Of a stretch of 64,000 nt of DNA, positions 51,788 to 60,026 are shown piece by piece. The notes beneath the pieces are model-generated. The model was not told the DNA's origin. It was given only the letters and a program-made list of their open reading frames with translations, and did no database searches. Origin of the DNA: Actinopolyspora lacussalsi (lineage in GTDB: Bacteria > Actinomycetota > Actinomycetes > Mycobacteriales > Pseudonocardiaceae); the NCBI GenBank assembly GCA_030803735.1, contig JAURUC010000001.1, forward strand, positions 1,001,501-1,065,500. Reading direction: 5' to 3'. Both the position numbers and the translations under genes were made by a program. How positions within the stretch are numbered: the first letter of the stretch is position 1; each line of letters starts with the position of its first letter.

Positions 51788-52693
51788 CTACCGTTCCCAG
51801 TGGTCGGACTTTTGTTTCAGCTGGAGAGCGGGGGCGAGTTCGCGCAGTGCGGGCAGCGGGTCGTCGTCGAGGACTTGCACGAGCACGTGGTCGGCGCCCG
51901 CCTCCAGGTGCCGCCGCACGTGCGTGGCGACCGTCCCGGCGTCTCCCATGGCGACCATGCCTTCGGCCAGCTTGTCCGAGCCGCCGACGACCAGGTCGGA
52001 TTCGTCGAATCCCTGCCGCAGCCATGAGTTCTGGTAGTTCGGCAGCTGCGAGTACATGTGCAGGTGCTGGTGCGCACGCCGCAGACCGGCCTCCCGATCC
52101 GTGGTGAGCGCGACAGCCTGCTCGCTGACCACCCACTTGTCGGGACCGAGCCGCTCGCGGGTGTTCGCGGTGTGCTCCGGGGTCACCAGGTACGGGTGCG
52201 CCCCGTCGGCGGCGGTACCGGACAGCTCGATCATCTTCGGTCCGAGCGCGGCCAACAGCCGGGCCGGGCGCTGCGCACCCGGTTCGATCCCGTCCGGGAC
52301 CGCGTCCATGGTTCGCAGGTAGTCACGCATGGTGCTCAGCGGTCGAGAGTAGGAACCGGCGTAGCTGTGCTCCACCAGCGGGGCGTGGCTGACCCCCAGC
52401 CCGAGCACGAAACGGCCCGGGTGCAGCGCGGCGAGGGTACGGGCACCGGACTCGCTGGCCGGGGCGCTGCGGGCGTGGATGTTGGCGATCCCGGTGCCAA
52501 CCACCAGACGTTCGGTGCCGCCCAACAGCGCGGCGGCCTGGGTGAAGGTCTCCTTACCACCGGCTTCGCCGTAGAACAGCGAACCGTAACCGAGCCGCTC
52601 GATCTCACGGGCACGGGTGAGCACATCGTTGATCGACCACAGGTCGCTGGTCCACCACACGCCCACGCGAGAAACGAAGTCGATCTGGGACAT
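51788..52693 (-). CDS. LLM-class F420-dependent oxidoreductase
   Basis: A 301-residue luciferase-like TIM barrel of the actinobacterial TIGR03620 type. Marks: GVWWTSDLWSINDVLTRAREIERLGYGSLFYGEAGGKETFTQAAALLGGTERLVVGTGIANIHARSAP at the N-terminus, LHPGRFVLGLGVSHAPLVEHSYAGSYSRPL and ARLLAALGPKMIELSG. Family members use coenzyme F420 for hydride transfer on mostly unknown substrates. The C-terminal ADHVLVQVLDDDPLPALRELAPAL completes the barrel. Its start is an ATG; there is no operon partner. Confidence 0.88.
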   Translation of the reverse strand: MSQIDFVSRVGVWWTSDLWSINDVLTRAREIERLGYGSLFYGEAGGKETFTQAAALLGGTERLVVGTGIANIHARSAPASESGARTLAALHPGRFVLGLGVSHAPLVEHSYAGSYSRPLSTMRDYLRTMDAVPDGIEPGAQRPARLLAALGPKMIELSGTAADGAHPYLVTPEHTANTRERLGPDKWVVSEQAVALTTDREAGLRRAHQHLHMYSQLPNYQNSWLRQGFDESDLVVGGSDKLAEGMVAMGDAGTVATHVRRHLEAGADHVLVQVLDDDPLPALRELAPALQLKQKSDHWER

Positions 52694-52820
52694 GCCGCCG
52701 AGCTTACCGACACCGGCCGGAGACTCGCACGATCAATCGACCCACCGCGGAAACGCTCCACGAACGTGGATGTCTCGCGAACCATCGGTCGGTGACGCGC
52801 TCCCGTACAGGAGAACATGA

Positions 52821-52839
52821 ACAGTTCAGCCTGGACTGT
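52821..52839. promoter_or_regulatory. Inverted repeat, probable CmtR operator
   Basis: ACAGT - 9 bp - ACTGT, 29 bp upstream of the cmtR ATG, in a short stretch with further GTTC repeats (GTTCAG twice). The position fits an ArsR/SmtB-type autoregulatory site. Confidence 0.45.
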
Positions 52840-52868
52840 AGTTCAGTGTTCGATGTACCGTTGCGCGT

Positions 52869-53225
52869 ATGTTGACGTGTGAGACGCGGGAGGCGGTGCT
52901 GGCCCGGTTGGGACGGGCGTTGGCAGATCCGACGCGGTGCCGGATTCTGGTGCGGCTGCTGGACGGGGCGCACTATCCGGCCCAGTTGGCCGAGCAGCTG
53001 GGGCTGTCACGGTCGAATGTGTCCAACCACCTGTCGTGTCTGCGTGGCTGCGGGCTGGTGGTGGCCACGTATCAGGGACGGCAGGTGCATTACGCGCTGG
53101 CCGATGAGCATTTGGCCCAGGCGCTGTCCGAGCTGGTGCAGGTGGTGCTGGCGGTGGAGCCGAGCGATGCGTGCGCTACCGAGGACGCTCACGCGCGGGA
53201 CGAGGTCCGGGAGGTGACTGCCTGA
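52869..53225 (+). CDS. cmtR: CmtR-type Cd/Pb-sensing ArsR repressor
   Basis: A 118-residue winged-helix repressor closely resembling Mycobacterium CmtR. It starts MLTCETREAVLARLGRALADPTRCRILV and has the recognition helix SRSNVSNHLSCLRGCGLVVATYQGRQVHYALAD. The three metal ligands of CmtR fall at exactly the known positions: C57 and C61 in the recognition helix and C102 in the C-terminal tail; C4 and C24 are also conserved. Metal binding releases DNA. Its stop overlaps the start of the downstream CDF transporter (TGATG), forming a sensor-exporter operon. Confidence 0.93.
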   Translation: MLTCETREAVLARLGRALADPTRCRILVRLLDGAHYPAQLAEQLGLSRSNVSNHLSCLRGCGLVVATYQGRQVHYALADEHLAQALSELVQVVLAVEPSDACATEDAHARDEVREVTA

Positions 53226-54028
53226 TGACGGCGGGCTCCTCGCGTTACCATCTGCAGCTCGGGAGCACGGGTGAGACCGGGTGTGTCGATGGGTGCTGCA
53301 CCCCGCAGCCGGGTGCGGCTTCCGCGGGCGCCACCGCGGTGGGGCCGGAATCGCGGCGGCAGGCGGTGCTGTCCCGGCGGATCCGGCTGCTGGTGGCGGC
53401 CACGATCTCCTACAACGTGATCGAGGCTGTCGTGGCGATCACCGCTGGCACGCTGGCCTCGTCGACGGCGTTGATCGGGTTCGGGCTGGATTCGACGATC
53501 GAGGTGGCCTCGGCGGCGGCGGTGGCATGGCAGTTCTCCGCCCGCCAAGTCGCGACCCGTCAGGCGCGGGAGCGCACCGCGTTGCGGATCATCGCGGTGT
53601 CGTTCTTCGTGTTGGCGGCCTACGTCACCGTCGAGGCGGTTCGCTCCCTGGTTGGCGGAGCCGAGGCCGAGTCCTCCACGGTGGGCATCGTGCTGGCGGC
53701 CCTGTCGGTAGTGATCATGCCAGGCTTGTCGTTGGCCCAGCGGCGCACCGGACGTCAGCTGGGGTCGGCCAGTGCGGTGGCCGATTCCAAGCAGACTTTG
53801 TTGTGCAGCTACCTCTCCGGGGTGCTGCTGGTCGGGCTGGTCCTCAACGCCGTGTTCGGATGGTCCTGGGCCGATCCGATCGTGGCGCTGGTCATCGCCG
53901 CGGTCGCGGTCAGGGAAGGCCGGGAAGCCTGGCGCGGCGACGGCTGCTGCGCCCCTACTACGGCACTGGCCGGCAACCACCCTGCCGAAGGCGACGACTG
54001 CTGTGACCACGAGGGTGACAAGCAATGA
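53225..54028 (+). CDS. CDF-family heavy-metal exporter
   Basis: A 267-residue cation diffusion facilitator with about five or six membrane helices and without the usual long cytoplasmic domain. The metal-site helices are SYNVIEAVVAITAGTLASSTALIGFGLDSTIEV (Asp and Glu) and ADSKQTLLCSYLSGVLLVGLVLNAVFGWSWADPIVALV. Cys clusters at both ends (CVDGCC at ~20, DGCC at ~240, DDCCDHEGD at the C-terminus) could hand Cd, Pb or Zn to the transport site. In mycobacteria cmtR controls a P-type ATPase; here a CDF protein takes its place. Translationally coupled to cmtR. Confidence 0.87.
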   Translation: MTAGSSRYHLQLGSTGETGCVDGCCTPQPGAASAGATAVGPESRRQAVLSRRIRLLVAATISYNVIEAVVAITAGTLASSTALIGFGLDSTIEVASAAAVAWQFSARQVATRQARERTALRIIAVSFFVLAAYVTVEAVRSLVGGAEAESSTVGIVLAALSVVIMPGLSLAQRRTGRQLGSASAVADSKQTLLCSYLSGVLLVGLVLNAVFGWSWADPIVALVIAAVAVREGREAWRGDGCCAPTTALAGNHPAEGDDCCDHEGDKQ

Positions 54029-54232
54029 TTCGCCCGGTGCACGTCCCCGGTCGCGCCGCCGCAGCAGTGGGCCACACCGTCTCTGACCCCCGCGGTTCCC
54101 GGTTGAAGCAGGTTGTGACGGTGACCCCGTAGAGGTGGGATGAGAGGTGAGGGTTCCGTTGGATGTGGAGGCTCTGGTTGTCCGTGCGCGGGTCGTGGGC
54201 GGGGCCGTGAACGGGTGGGGTGGCCTCGTGGG

Positions 54233-54721
54233 TCACTCTGCCCTGATCAGGGGGCTGGGGGTGTGATCTTCGGTGTGGAGTTCTGTGAAGCCGAGCTTGG
54301 TGGGCAGCGACGGTGGGATGAGGGCGAGGTCGGCGGGATCCAGCACGGGCAGCCTCCCGCGTGTTTCGACGTGTTTCACCGATTCCTTGAGCAGGTACCG
54401 CGCGATGCCGTAGTCGTGCTTGGCCGGTTTCACGAACAGTCGCCCGATCACCAGCAGCTCGTCGACCTGCCGAGAGGTCTGCGCGGCGACGTCGCGGACC
54501 CAGCGGGCCTCGGGCGGTGGGGAGACTTGGACGTGGCCGACCACGTTGCGGGTCGGGGCGACGCGTACCGGTGCCTGGTCGAACACCCAGGAGCGCTCGG
54601 CCTCGACCTCCTGCAGCCAGTCCCGGGGGTGCCGTGTTCCGAGCACGCGGGCGTGCTCGTCCAGCTCGCCCAGCAGGTCGCACAGCCGGTCGAGGTCCTC
54701 ATCCCTACGTTCTCGGATCAT
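54233..54721 (-). CDS. GNAT-family N-acetyltransferase
   Basis: A 162-residue acetyltransferase: MIRERRDEDLDRLCDLLGELDEHARVLG at the start, VGHVQVSPPP (strand 4), ELLVIGRLFVKPAKHDYGIARYLLKESVKHVETRGRLPVLD (strand 4 to the acetyl-CoA pyrophosphate loop, here degenerate as KHDYGIA instead of R/Q-x-x-G-x-G/A) and TKLGFTELHTEDH near the end. The acceptor is unknown. The degenerate loop may weaken cofactor binding. The 200 bp between it and the CDF gene hold no supported gene. Confidence 0.78.
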   Translation of the reverse strand: MIRERRDEDLDRLCDLLGELDEHARVLGTRHPRDWLQEVEAERSWVFDQAPVRVAPTRNVVGHVQVSPPPEARWVRDVAAQTSRQVDELLVIGRLFVKPAKHDYGIARYLLKESVKHVETRGRLPVLDPADLALIPPSLPTKLGFTELHTEDHTPSPLIRAE

Positions 54722-55085
54722 CGTGCCTCCTAGGCTAGCGGTCGCGTCGGCGTCGGCGCCCCGATGTTTTCGGACGAGTCCGGGTCAGCACCATGATTGC
54801 TCCCGTGAGAGACCTCCGGACCGGACCCAACACACGCACATCCGCCGGGGCAACATGAAAAAGCGAAACAGCACCTTCCGCCAGAACCCGGCGATTACCA
54901 GTGCGCAAACCTCACGAGGTATATCCGCGGCGCCACCCACCTCATCTGCCTCACCCTGTTTCCGTTCAGGAAACGTGCAAAAGTGTTCCCGAGCCGTCGT
55001 AACCGAGCACGATCATGAGATCGGGTAGGTGATCGAACGCGTAAAAGGCTTTGCGCGTCGTTCCTTTTGGGCCGAGGCTGGCGCG
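54722..55085. other. Intergenic region, no supported gene
   Basis: About 360 bp between a GNAT gene and the divergent MFS gene. A 58-codon frame from the ATG at 54855 (MKKRNSTFRQ...) has no family and low-complexity Ser/Pro/Thr content, so I do not call it. Promoters for both neighbours should lie here. Confidence 0.35.
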
Positions 55086-56324
55086 ATGGCTGTGCAGCAC
55101 CGAACGGAACGCGGGAGTACGACGTACGGCGAGATTCTGGCCGAACCCGAGTTCCGGATTGTCCTGGTGGGCAACCTGCTCATGCTGCTGGCCGAGACGC
55201 TGCGGGCCCTCGCGCTGTCGGTGCTGGTCTTCGAGGCGACCGACTCGGCTCTGCTGAGCGCGGTAGCTTTCGGCGCCGGATTCATCCCGCAAGCGATCGG
55301 CGGCAGCACGCTGACGGCCCTGGCAGATCGGCTACGCCCACGCCAGCTGCTCGTTGCCTACGACCTGCTGCAGACCGCGATCACCGGGATCCTTGCCGCG
55401 GCATGGCTTCCCGTCTGGGCAGTGCTGCTGGTGTTGGCCGCGGCCGGAACCCTCTCCCCACTTCGGTCGGCCTCGACCGGGGCCCTGCTGCCGGAGATCC
55501 TGACCGGAGACCGCTACGTGCTCGGGCGATCGATCGTGCAGACGATCTCCTCAACCACGCAAATCGCCGGCTACGCGGTAGGAGGCGTGTTGCTGGCCTT
55601 GCTGGGGCCGCACACCGCTTTGCTGCTGGCCGCTGGCAGTTACCTGCTGGCCGCGGCTCTCTGGCGGCTCGGTCTGCACCACCGCGCGGCCCGAACACCC
55701 GAGCTCGCATTGGGCACGACCGCCATCGAGACGTGGCGCACCAATGTGCGTCTACTACGCAGCAACCGCAATACGCGCGGCCTGCTGCTGGGGTTGTGGC
55801 TGCCGATCGCGGCCCTGGCCGGGGCCGAGGCAACTCTGGTCGCCTATGCCGCACGCGCCGGCCTTCCGGAGGGAACTGCCGGCTATCTCCTCGCGGCGCT
55901 GCCGGTGGGCATGGTGCTCGGAGATGTGGCTATCGCCCGGCTGTTCCACCCCGCCACGCGCGCACGCCTGGCCCTCCCGCTCGCCCTGCTGGCCGGTACA
56001 CCACTGCTCGCCTTCGCCGCACGCCCCGGACCCGTCATCGCGATGGTCCTGCTCGTCGCCGAAGGAACATGTGTCTCCTATTCGCTGCCGTTGCAGGCGG
56101 CTTTCGCCGAACTCGTTCCCGAACAGCTGCGTGGACGAGGTTTCGGTCTGTTCAGTAGCGGACTCATGACGGCCCAGGGGCTCGGCACCGCGGTCGTCGG
56201 GGCCCTGGCCTCCGCCATCGGGCCGGCATTGGCCATCACCGCGGCGGGCGGCCTGACAGTAACGACCGTGCTGCTGCTACGCCGATCGTTCACCCCCGCA
56301 CGGCTGCTTCACCCAACTCGATGA
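55086..56324 (+). CDS. MFS transporter
   Basis: A 412-residue protein with about 12 hydrophobic helices. The N-half reads EFRIVLVGNLLMLLAETLRALALSVLVFEAT, GGSTLTALADRLRPRQLLVAYD (MFS motif A-like) and TLSPLRSASTGALLPEILTGDRYV. The C-half has LPLQAAFAELVPEQLRGRGFGLFSSGLMTAQGLGTAVVGALASAIG. It belongs to the MFS_1/MFS_3 exporters with unassigned substrates. The ATG at 55086 begins the conserved region; the upstream in-frame ATG at 55029 lacks similarity. No neighbouring gene suggests the cargo. Confidence 0.87.
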   Translation: MAVQHRTERGSTTYGEILAEPEFRIVLVGNLLMLLAETLRALALSVLVFEATDSALLSAVAFGAGFIPQAIGGSTLTALADRLRPRQLLVAYDLLQTAITGILAAAWLPVWAVLLVLAAAGTLSPLRSASTGALLPEILTGDRYVLGRSIVQTISSTTQIAGYAVGGVLLALLGPHTALLLAAGSYLLAAALWRLGLHHRAARTPELALGTTAIETWRTNVRLLRSNRNTRGLLLGLWLPIAALAGAEATLVAYAARAGLPEGTAGYLLAALPVGMVLGDVAIARLFHPATRARLALPLALLAGTPLLAFAARPGPVIAMVLLVAEGTCVSYSLPLQAAFAELVPEQLRGRGFGLFSSGLMTAQGLGTAVVGALASAIGPALAITAAGGLTVTTVLLLRRSFTPARLLHPTR

Positions 56325-56401
56325 GTTGTACGCCACGGCGCAGAGGTGCAGAGCTCGTCGTCGACGTTCAGCATTCAGCACCAGGTCGAGCGCGCCGAGT
56401 G

Positions 56402-56815
56402 TCACCCGGTTCGCATCCTGCTGGAACGAACGGCGGTGGTCAGTCCGGTGACAAGCCCCGTTCCGGCCAGCATGCCGGTAAAGACCAGCACCGCGCCGAC
56501 ACCCCACAGCCCGGTGCTGTCGGTGTTGGCGGCCGTCCACGACCACGCCGCGGTGAACGACAGCGGCATGATCGCAAGCACCAGCCACCAGGGAAGTCTG
56601 ACAGTGGCGAACACCCCCAGCCCGATCAGGCACACCACGCAGCCGATCACCTGCCACGCCTGGTACGGGCCGCTGGCCGTCCCCGTCGCAGGGTCGGTGT
56701 GATAAATGTGGTCCCACGCCATCCAGCCCCACCAGCACGACGCGGTCAACAGCGCCAGCACCACGCCGCTGATCAGCTCGCGGTAGATCCGTGCCACGAG
56801 TCGCCGTCCGCTCAT
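56402..56815 (-). CDS. Small four-helix membrane protein, unknown
   Basis: A 137-residue protein with four hydrophobic helices (LISGVVLALLTASCWWGW, AWQVIGCVVCLIGLGVFATV, WWLVLAIMPLSFTAAWSW, LWGVGAVLVFTGMLAGTGLV) and short polar loops. I recognise no family. It could end the operon of the MAP-like gene upstream (157 bp gap), or stand alone. Confidence 0.65.
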   Translation of the reverse strand: MSGRRLVARIYRELISGVVLALLTASCWWGWMAWDHIYHTDPATGTASGPYQAWQVIGCVVCLIGLGVFATVRLPWWLVLAIMPLSFTAAWSWTAANTDSTGLWGVGAVLVFTGMLAGTGLVTGLTTAVRSSRMRTG

Positions 56816-56971
56816 ACCCCCACGGTGACGAGCTCACCCGTGACCGGGCATCCGTGAAACTACCCAGTCCGTCCGGGTTGCACTCGGCAGCACCGCGATC
56901 AACGAACCCGACCTCGCCCACCGTGTCCGGCCGAGGTGCCGCGATCCCTGCTCAGCAGAAAACGCCGGTGA

Positions 56972-57724
56972 TCACGAGCTGGTCAGCACTCGCGGCCCCC
57001 AGCGGGTGACCGCCACGGTGTGGCCGAACACGCACGCCCGACTGCCGTCACCGGTGACCACGACACCGTCCTGCCCGCGCACCACCTCGTCACTGCCGCT
57101 GTCGCAAACCCCGGCCACGACCGTGAACACCAGTCCCGGACGCGACGTCACACCCGTCGACCGCTTCCCGGGTGCCGGAACCACGGGGCCCTCACACACC
57201 CGGCGGCCGATCCCGTAGCCGCACCCCACCGGCATGCCGCAGCCGGCACCCCGCGCGACCACCCCGATCGCGTGCGCTACCTCCCCCAACCGGTTGCCCA
57301 CAGACACGGCTCCGATGCCGCTGCGCACAGCCTCGGCAGCCGTCTCCGTCAACCGGAGGTCCGACTCGGCGGGAACCCCCACCGACGTCCCGAACGCCGA
57401 CCAGGCACACCAACCGGCCACGCTCGCCGCACATTCCACAGTCACCAGTTCACCGACACGCAGACACTCCCCCGCTGGTGGGCCACCACAGACCACGTCG
57501 TTACGCGAGAGCGACAACGCACGTGCGCCACCACCGGGGATCGGTACCGCCGGCGCCGCGCCCCACTCGGTCAGCGACGCCACCGCGGCCCGTTCGAGGT
57601 CCGCAGGAAACACCCCGGGAAGTACCCGCTCGCCCACGCCCGTCAACGCGGCTGCCACGGCAGCACCCGCCGAACTCAACAGCTCGAGCTCGTCGTCACC
57701 GCGGAGTTCGACACGGTGACGCAT
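56972..57724 (-). CDS. Degenerate methionine-aminopeptidase-like (M24) protein
   Basis: A 250-residue pita-bread-fold protein aligned to type I methionine aminopeptidases, but with every metal ligand changed. The substrate His site is SRNDVVCGGPP (usually CHGIP). The first Asp is Glu in LVTVECAAS. The second Asp is lost in WCAWSAFGTSVG. The His of GHGIG is Tyr in GYGIG. The Glu of FTIEP is Val in FTVVAGV, and the Glu of EHTV is Gly in GHTVAVT. It cannot be a normal aminopeptidase; binding of nascent chains, ribosome or another ligand is possible (inference). It directly follows the DUF6314 gene (stop TGA immediately followed by ATG). Confidence 0.75.
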   Translation of the reverse strand: MRHRVELRGDDELELLSSAGAAVAAALTGVGERVLPGVFPADLERAAVASLTEWGAAPAVPIPGGGARALSLSRNDVVCGGPPAGECLRVGELVTVECAASVAGWCAWSAFGTSVGVPAESDLRLTETAAEAVRSGIGAVSVGNRLGEVAHAIGVVARGAGCGMPVGCGYGIGRRVCEGPVVPAPGKRSTGVTSRPGLVFTVVAGVCDSGSDEVVRGQDGVVVTGDGSRACVFGHTVAVTRWGPRVLTSS

Positions 57725-58186
57725 TCACATTCCCCGTCCCCCGGAGTCGCCGCGGCGGAACTCGGTACGCAGCGTGTGGTTCTTCGTCGGCCCGAAGACC
57801 TCCCAACACTGCCACCACGTGTCGGCGTCGAGCACCTCGAACTCACCGCGATAGAGATCGTCGCGACACGGATGAGTGGTGTCGCAGTGCCCCTCACGCA
57901 GATCCAACTCGTGGAAGAAATCCCCGTAGTCGAAATACACCGCGGCCTGCCCCGGCCCGGTCAGCTGATACCGCAGTTGCCGAAAAGCCGAGCCCTGATA
58001 ACCACCGAGCCGCAGCGTTCCCCGCTCCCCATAGGTCAACACCTCACCAGCGGGTGCGAACGATGCCGAACCGGTGAACTCACCCCACCGCTCCCCCTCC
58101 GGCGAGAGAATCGTTCGGTGCAACGACCACGAGCCCACCAGAAACGCGCTCAAATCGAGCACGGGATAACGGCGCGAACCAGTCAA
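57725..58186 (-). CDS. DUF6314 family protein
   Basis: A 153-residue beta-barrel-like protein: DLSAFLVGSWSLHRTILSPEGERWGEFTGSASFAP, QLRYQLTGPGQAAVYFDYGDFFHELDLREG, then HPCRDDLYRGEFEVLDADTWWQCWEVFGPTKNHTLRTEFRR. This is the pattern of DUF6314, a single-domain calycin-like family of unknown function common in actinobacteria. Its start overlaps the end of the histidine phosphatase gene by 4 bp, and its stop adjoins the MAP-like gene, so it is internal to the uppP operon. Confidence 0.8.
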   Translation of the reverse strand: MTGSRRYPVLDLSAFLVGSWSLHRTILSPEGERWGEFTGSASFAPAGEVLTYGERGTLRLGGYQGSAFRQLRYQLTGPGQAAVYFDYGDFFHELDLREGHCDTTHPCRDDLYRGEFEVLDADTWWQCWEVFGPTKNHTLRTEFRRGDSGGRGM

Positions 58187-58869
58187 CCGCCCGTCGACCC
58201 CCCAACCACGGCATCGCCCGAGGTATCCTTCCGATCGGCGGGCAACAGCCCAGACAGGTCGGTCCCGGTGTCATTGATCCGCAGCACGAACGGCCTCGTG
58301 TCGGTGTAGCGCACCACGCTGAACGAGCACGGCTCGACCACGATCCGCTGGAAACCGTCCAGATGCAGCCCCAACGCGTCGGCCAGAATCCCCTTGATCA
58401 CATCGCCGTGCGTGCACGCCAACCACACCGCTTCCTCGCCGTACTCGGCCGCCAACCGCGCGTCGTGCGCACGTACCGCGGCCACGGCCCTGGCCTGCAC
58501 CCCGGCCAGCCCCTCACCACCGGGAAACACCGCGGCCGAAGGATGCTGCTGCACCACCTTCCACTGCGGCTCCTCACTCAACTCCCGCACCGAACGCCCG
58601 GTCCAGTCACCGTAGTCGACCTCGGCCAGATCCTGCTCGGTCTCCACCGCCAGACCACGCTGCCCGGAAAGCCCGGACAGCGTGTCGACACAACGCCGCA
58701 ACGGAGAAGCCACCAAAGCTCGCAACGGGACGGGCGCAAGCCGCTCGGCGAGGCCGATCGCCTGTTCCCTCCCGCGCTCGTCCAACCCGACACCAGGCGT
58801 GCGACCGGCGAGCGTACCGGCGCCGTTGGCCGCCGAACGGGCATGTCGCAGCAAAATCACCGTCGCCAC
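58183..58869 (-). CDS. Histidine phosphatase (MSMEG_4193-type phosphomutase)
   Basis: A 228-residue histidine phosphatase-superfamily enzyme: VILLRHARSAANGAGTLAGRTPGVGLDERGREQAIGLAERL carries the catalytic RHA/G motif, VASPLRRCVDT the second Arg, EVDYGDWTGRSVREL the phosphate-site Glu, and LACTHGDVIKGILAD the second catalytic His. This matches the actinobacterial MSMEG_4193 phosphomutase family. I chose the GTG at 58869, which gives the normal N-terminus VATVILLRH; upstream in-frame starts reach into uppP. It lies 35 bp after uppP on the same strand. Confidence 0.88.
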   Translation of the reverse strand: MATVILLRHARSAANGAGTLAGRTPGVGLDERGREQAIGLAERLAPVPLRALVASPLRRCVDTLSGLSGQRGLAVETEQDLAEVDYGDWTGRSVRELSEEPQWKVVQQHPSAAVFPGGEGLAGVQARAVAAVRAHDARLAAEYGEEAVWLACTHGDVIKGILADALGLHLDGFQRIVVEPCSFSVVRYTDTRPFVLRINDTGTDLSGLLPADRKDTSGDAVVGGSTGG

Positions 58870-58904
58870 GGCGCCAGCATACGTGCCGCCCGGGCCCCGC
58901 TGGG

Positions 58905-59753
58905 TCAGGCCTGCAGCACCCCGAACGTCAACAGCACGTACACCGCCACACCGACAACCACACGCCACCAGACGAACAGGTAAACGCTGTGCTTCTCCAC
59001 ATACCGCAACAACCACGCGATGCAGGCGTAACCGACCAAACCGGCCAGAATCGTGGCCACCAGCATCTGCGGACCGCTGGGCTGCACACCCGGCCCTTCG
59101 GGATTGAACACATGACCCAGCTCCAGCAACCCCGCGGCGAACACCGCCGGAATCGCCAGCAGGAAGGAGAACCGCACCGCCGTGGTCCGGTTCAGCCCCA
59201 ACGCCAACCCCGCGGTGATCGTGCCGCCGGACCGGGAAACACCCGGCACCAGCGCCAACGACTGCGCCAACCCCATCAGCACACCATCGCTGAGCCGCAA
59301 CTCCGCCTGCTTACGCAACTGCGGCCCGTAACGCTCGGCCACCCCCAACAACAGACCGAACACGATCAACGTCGTAGCGGTGATCCACAAACTGCGCAAC
59401 GCACCACGAATGAGATCCTGAAAAAAGAACCCCAGAATGCCGATGGGAATGCTACCCACGATGACATACCACGCCAACCGGTAATCCTGCGTCCGGCGAA
59501 TCTCGGCGTTGACCATCCCGCGAAACCACGTTCCGATCAACCGCACGATATCGCCGAAAAAATAGATCACCACAGCCAGCTCCGTGCCGATCTGGGTAAC
59601 CGCCGTGAACGAAGCCCCGGCATCGGTGTCGAACAGCAACTGCGACACGATCCGCAAATGCCCCGACGACGAGACGGGCAGAAATTCAGTCAGCCCTTGA
59701 ACCACCGCAAGCACCACGGCCTGCAACCACGTCAACGAAACCCACTCCAGCAC
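58905..59753 (-). CDS. uppP: Undecaprenyl-diphosphatase UppP/BacA
   Basis: A 282-residue membrane phosphatase with about eight helices. The two family motifs are present: [19 protein letters not shown] (E-rich motif with PVSSSGH) and [41 protein letters not shown] (PGxSRSG). It recycles the lipid carrier of peptidoglycan synthesis by dephosphorylating undecaprenyl diphosphate at the outer face of the membrane and can confer bacitracin tolerance. It is the first gene of a minus-strand operon with the phosphomutase, DUF6314 and MAP-like genes. Confidence 0.95.
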   Translation of the reverse strand: MLEWVSLTWLQAVVLAVVQGLTEFLPVSSSGHLRIVSQLLFDTDAGASFTAVTQIGTELAVVIYFFGDIVRLIGTWFRGMVNAEIRRTQDYRLAWYVIVGSIPIGILGFFFQDLIRGALRSLWITATTLIVFGLLLGVAERYGPQLRKQAELRLSDGVLMGLAQSLALVPGVSRSGGTITAGLALGLNRTTAVRFSFLLAIPAVFAAGLLELGHVFNPEGPGVQPSGPQMLVATILAGLVGYACIAWLLRYVEKHSVYLFVWWRVVVGVAVYVLLTFGVLQA

Positions 59754-60026
59754 AGTCGAATTTCGCGCCCACCAACCGGGACGCCATCTCTACAACCCCT
59801 CCCGCCCCAAAGATCTTGCAGCATCCCCCGAACCAACCCAGGAGCGCCCCCACCACCGACAACCTCCAGGGCAAACCCGCTTTCCCGCAAAAGCAGCCCA
59901 CCACGCAACACCCGTGCCCCACCCCCCACCACCACAGCGGCGCTGTGATACGCGCCACCACGCGGACGAATCGTGTCGGGCCCGACACACAGCGAAACGA
60001 CCACACCAGGAATACGCTGTGCCCTC

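Noticed and set aside
54855..55028. 58-codon plus-strand frame starting MKKRNSTFRQ
   Set aside because: Ser/Pro/Thr-rich, no family, only a weak ribosome site; probably chance.
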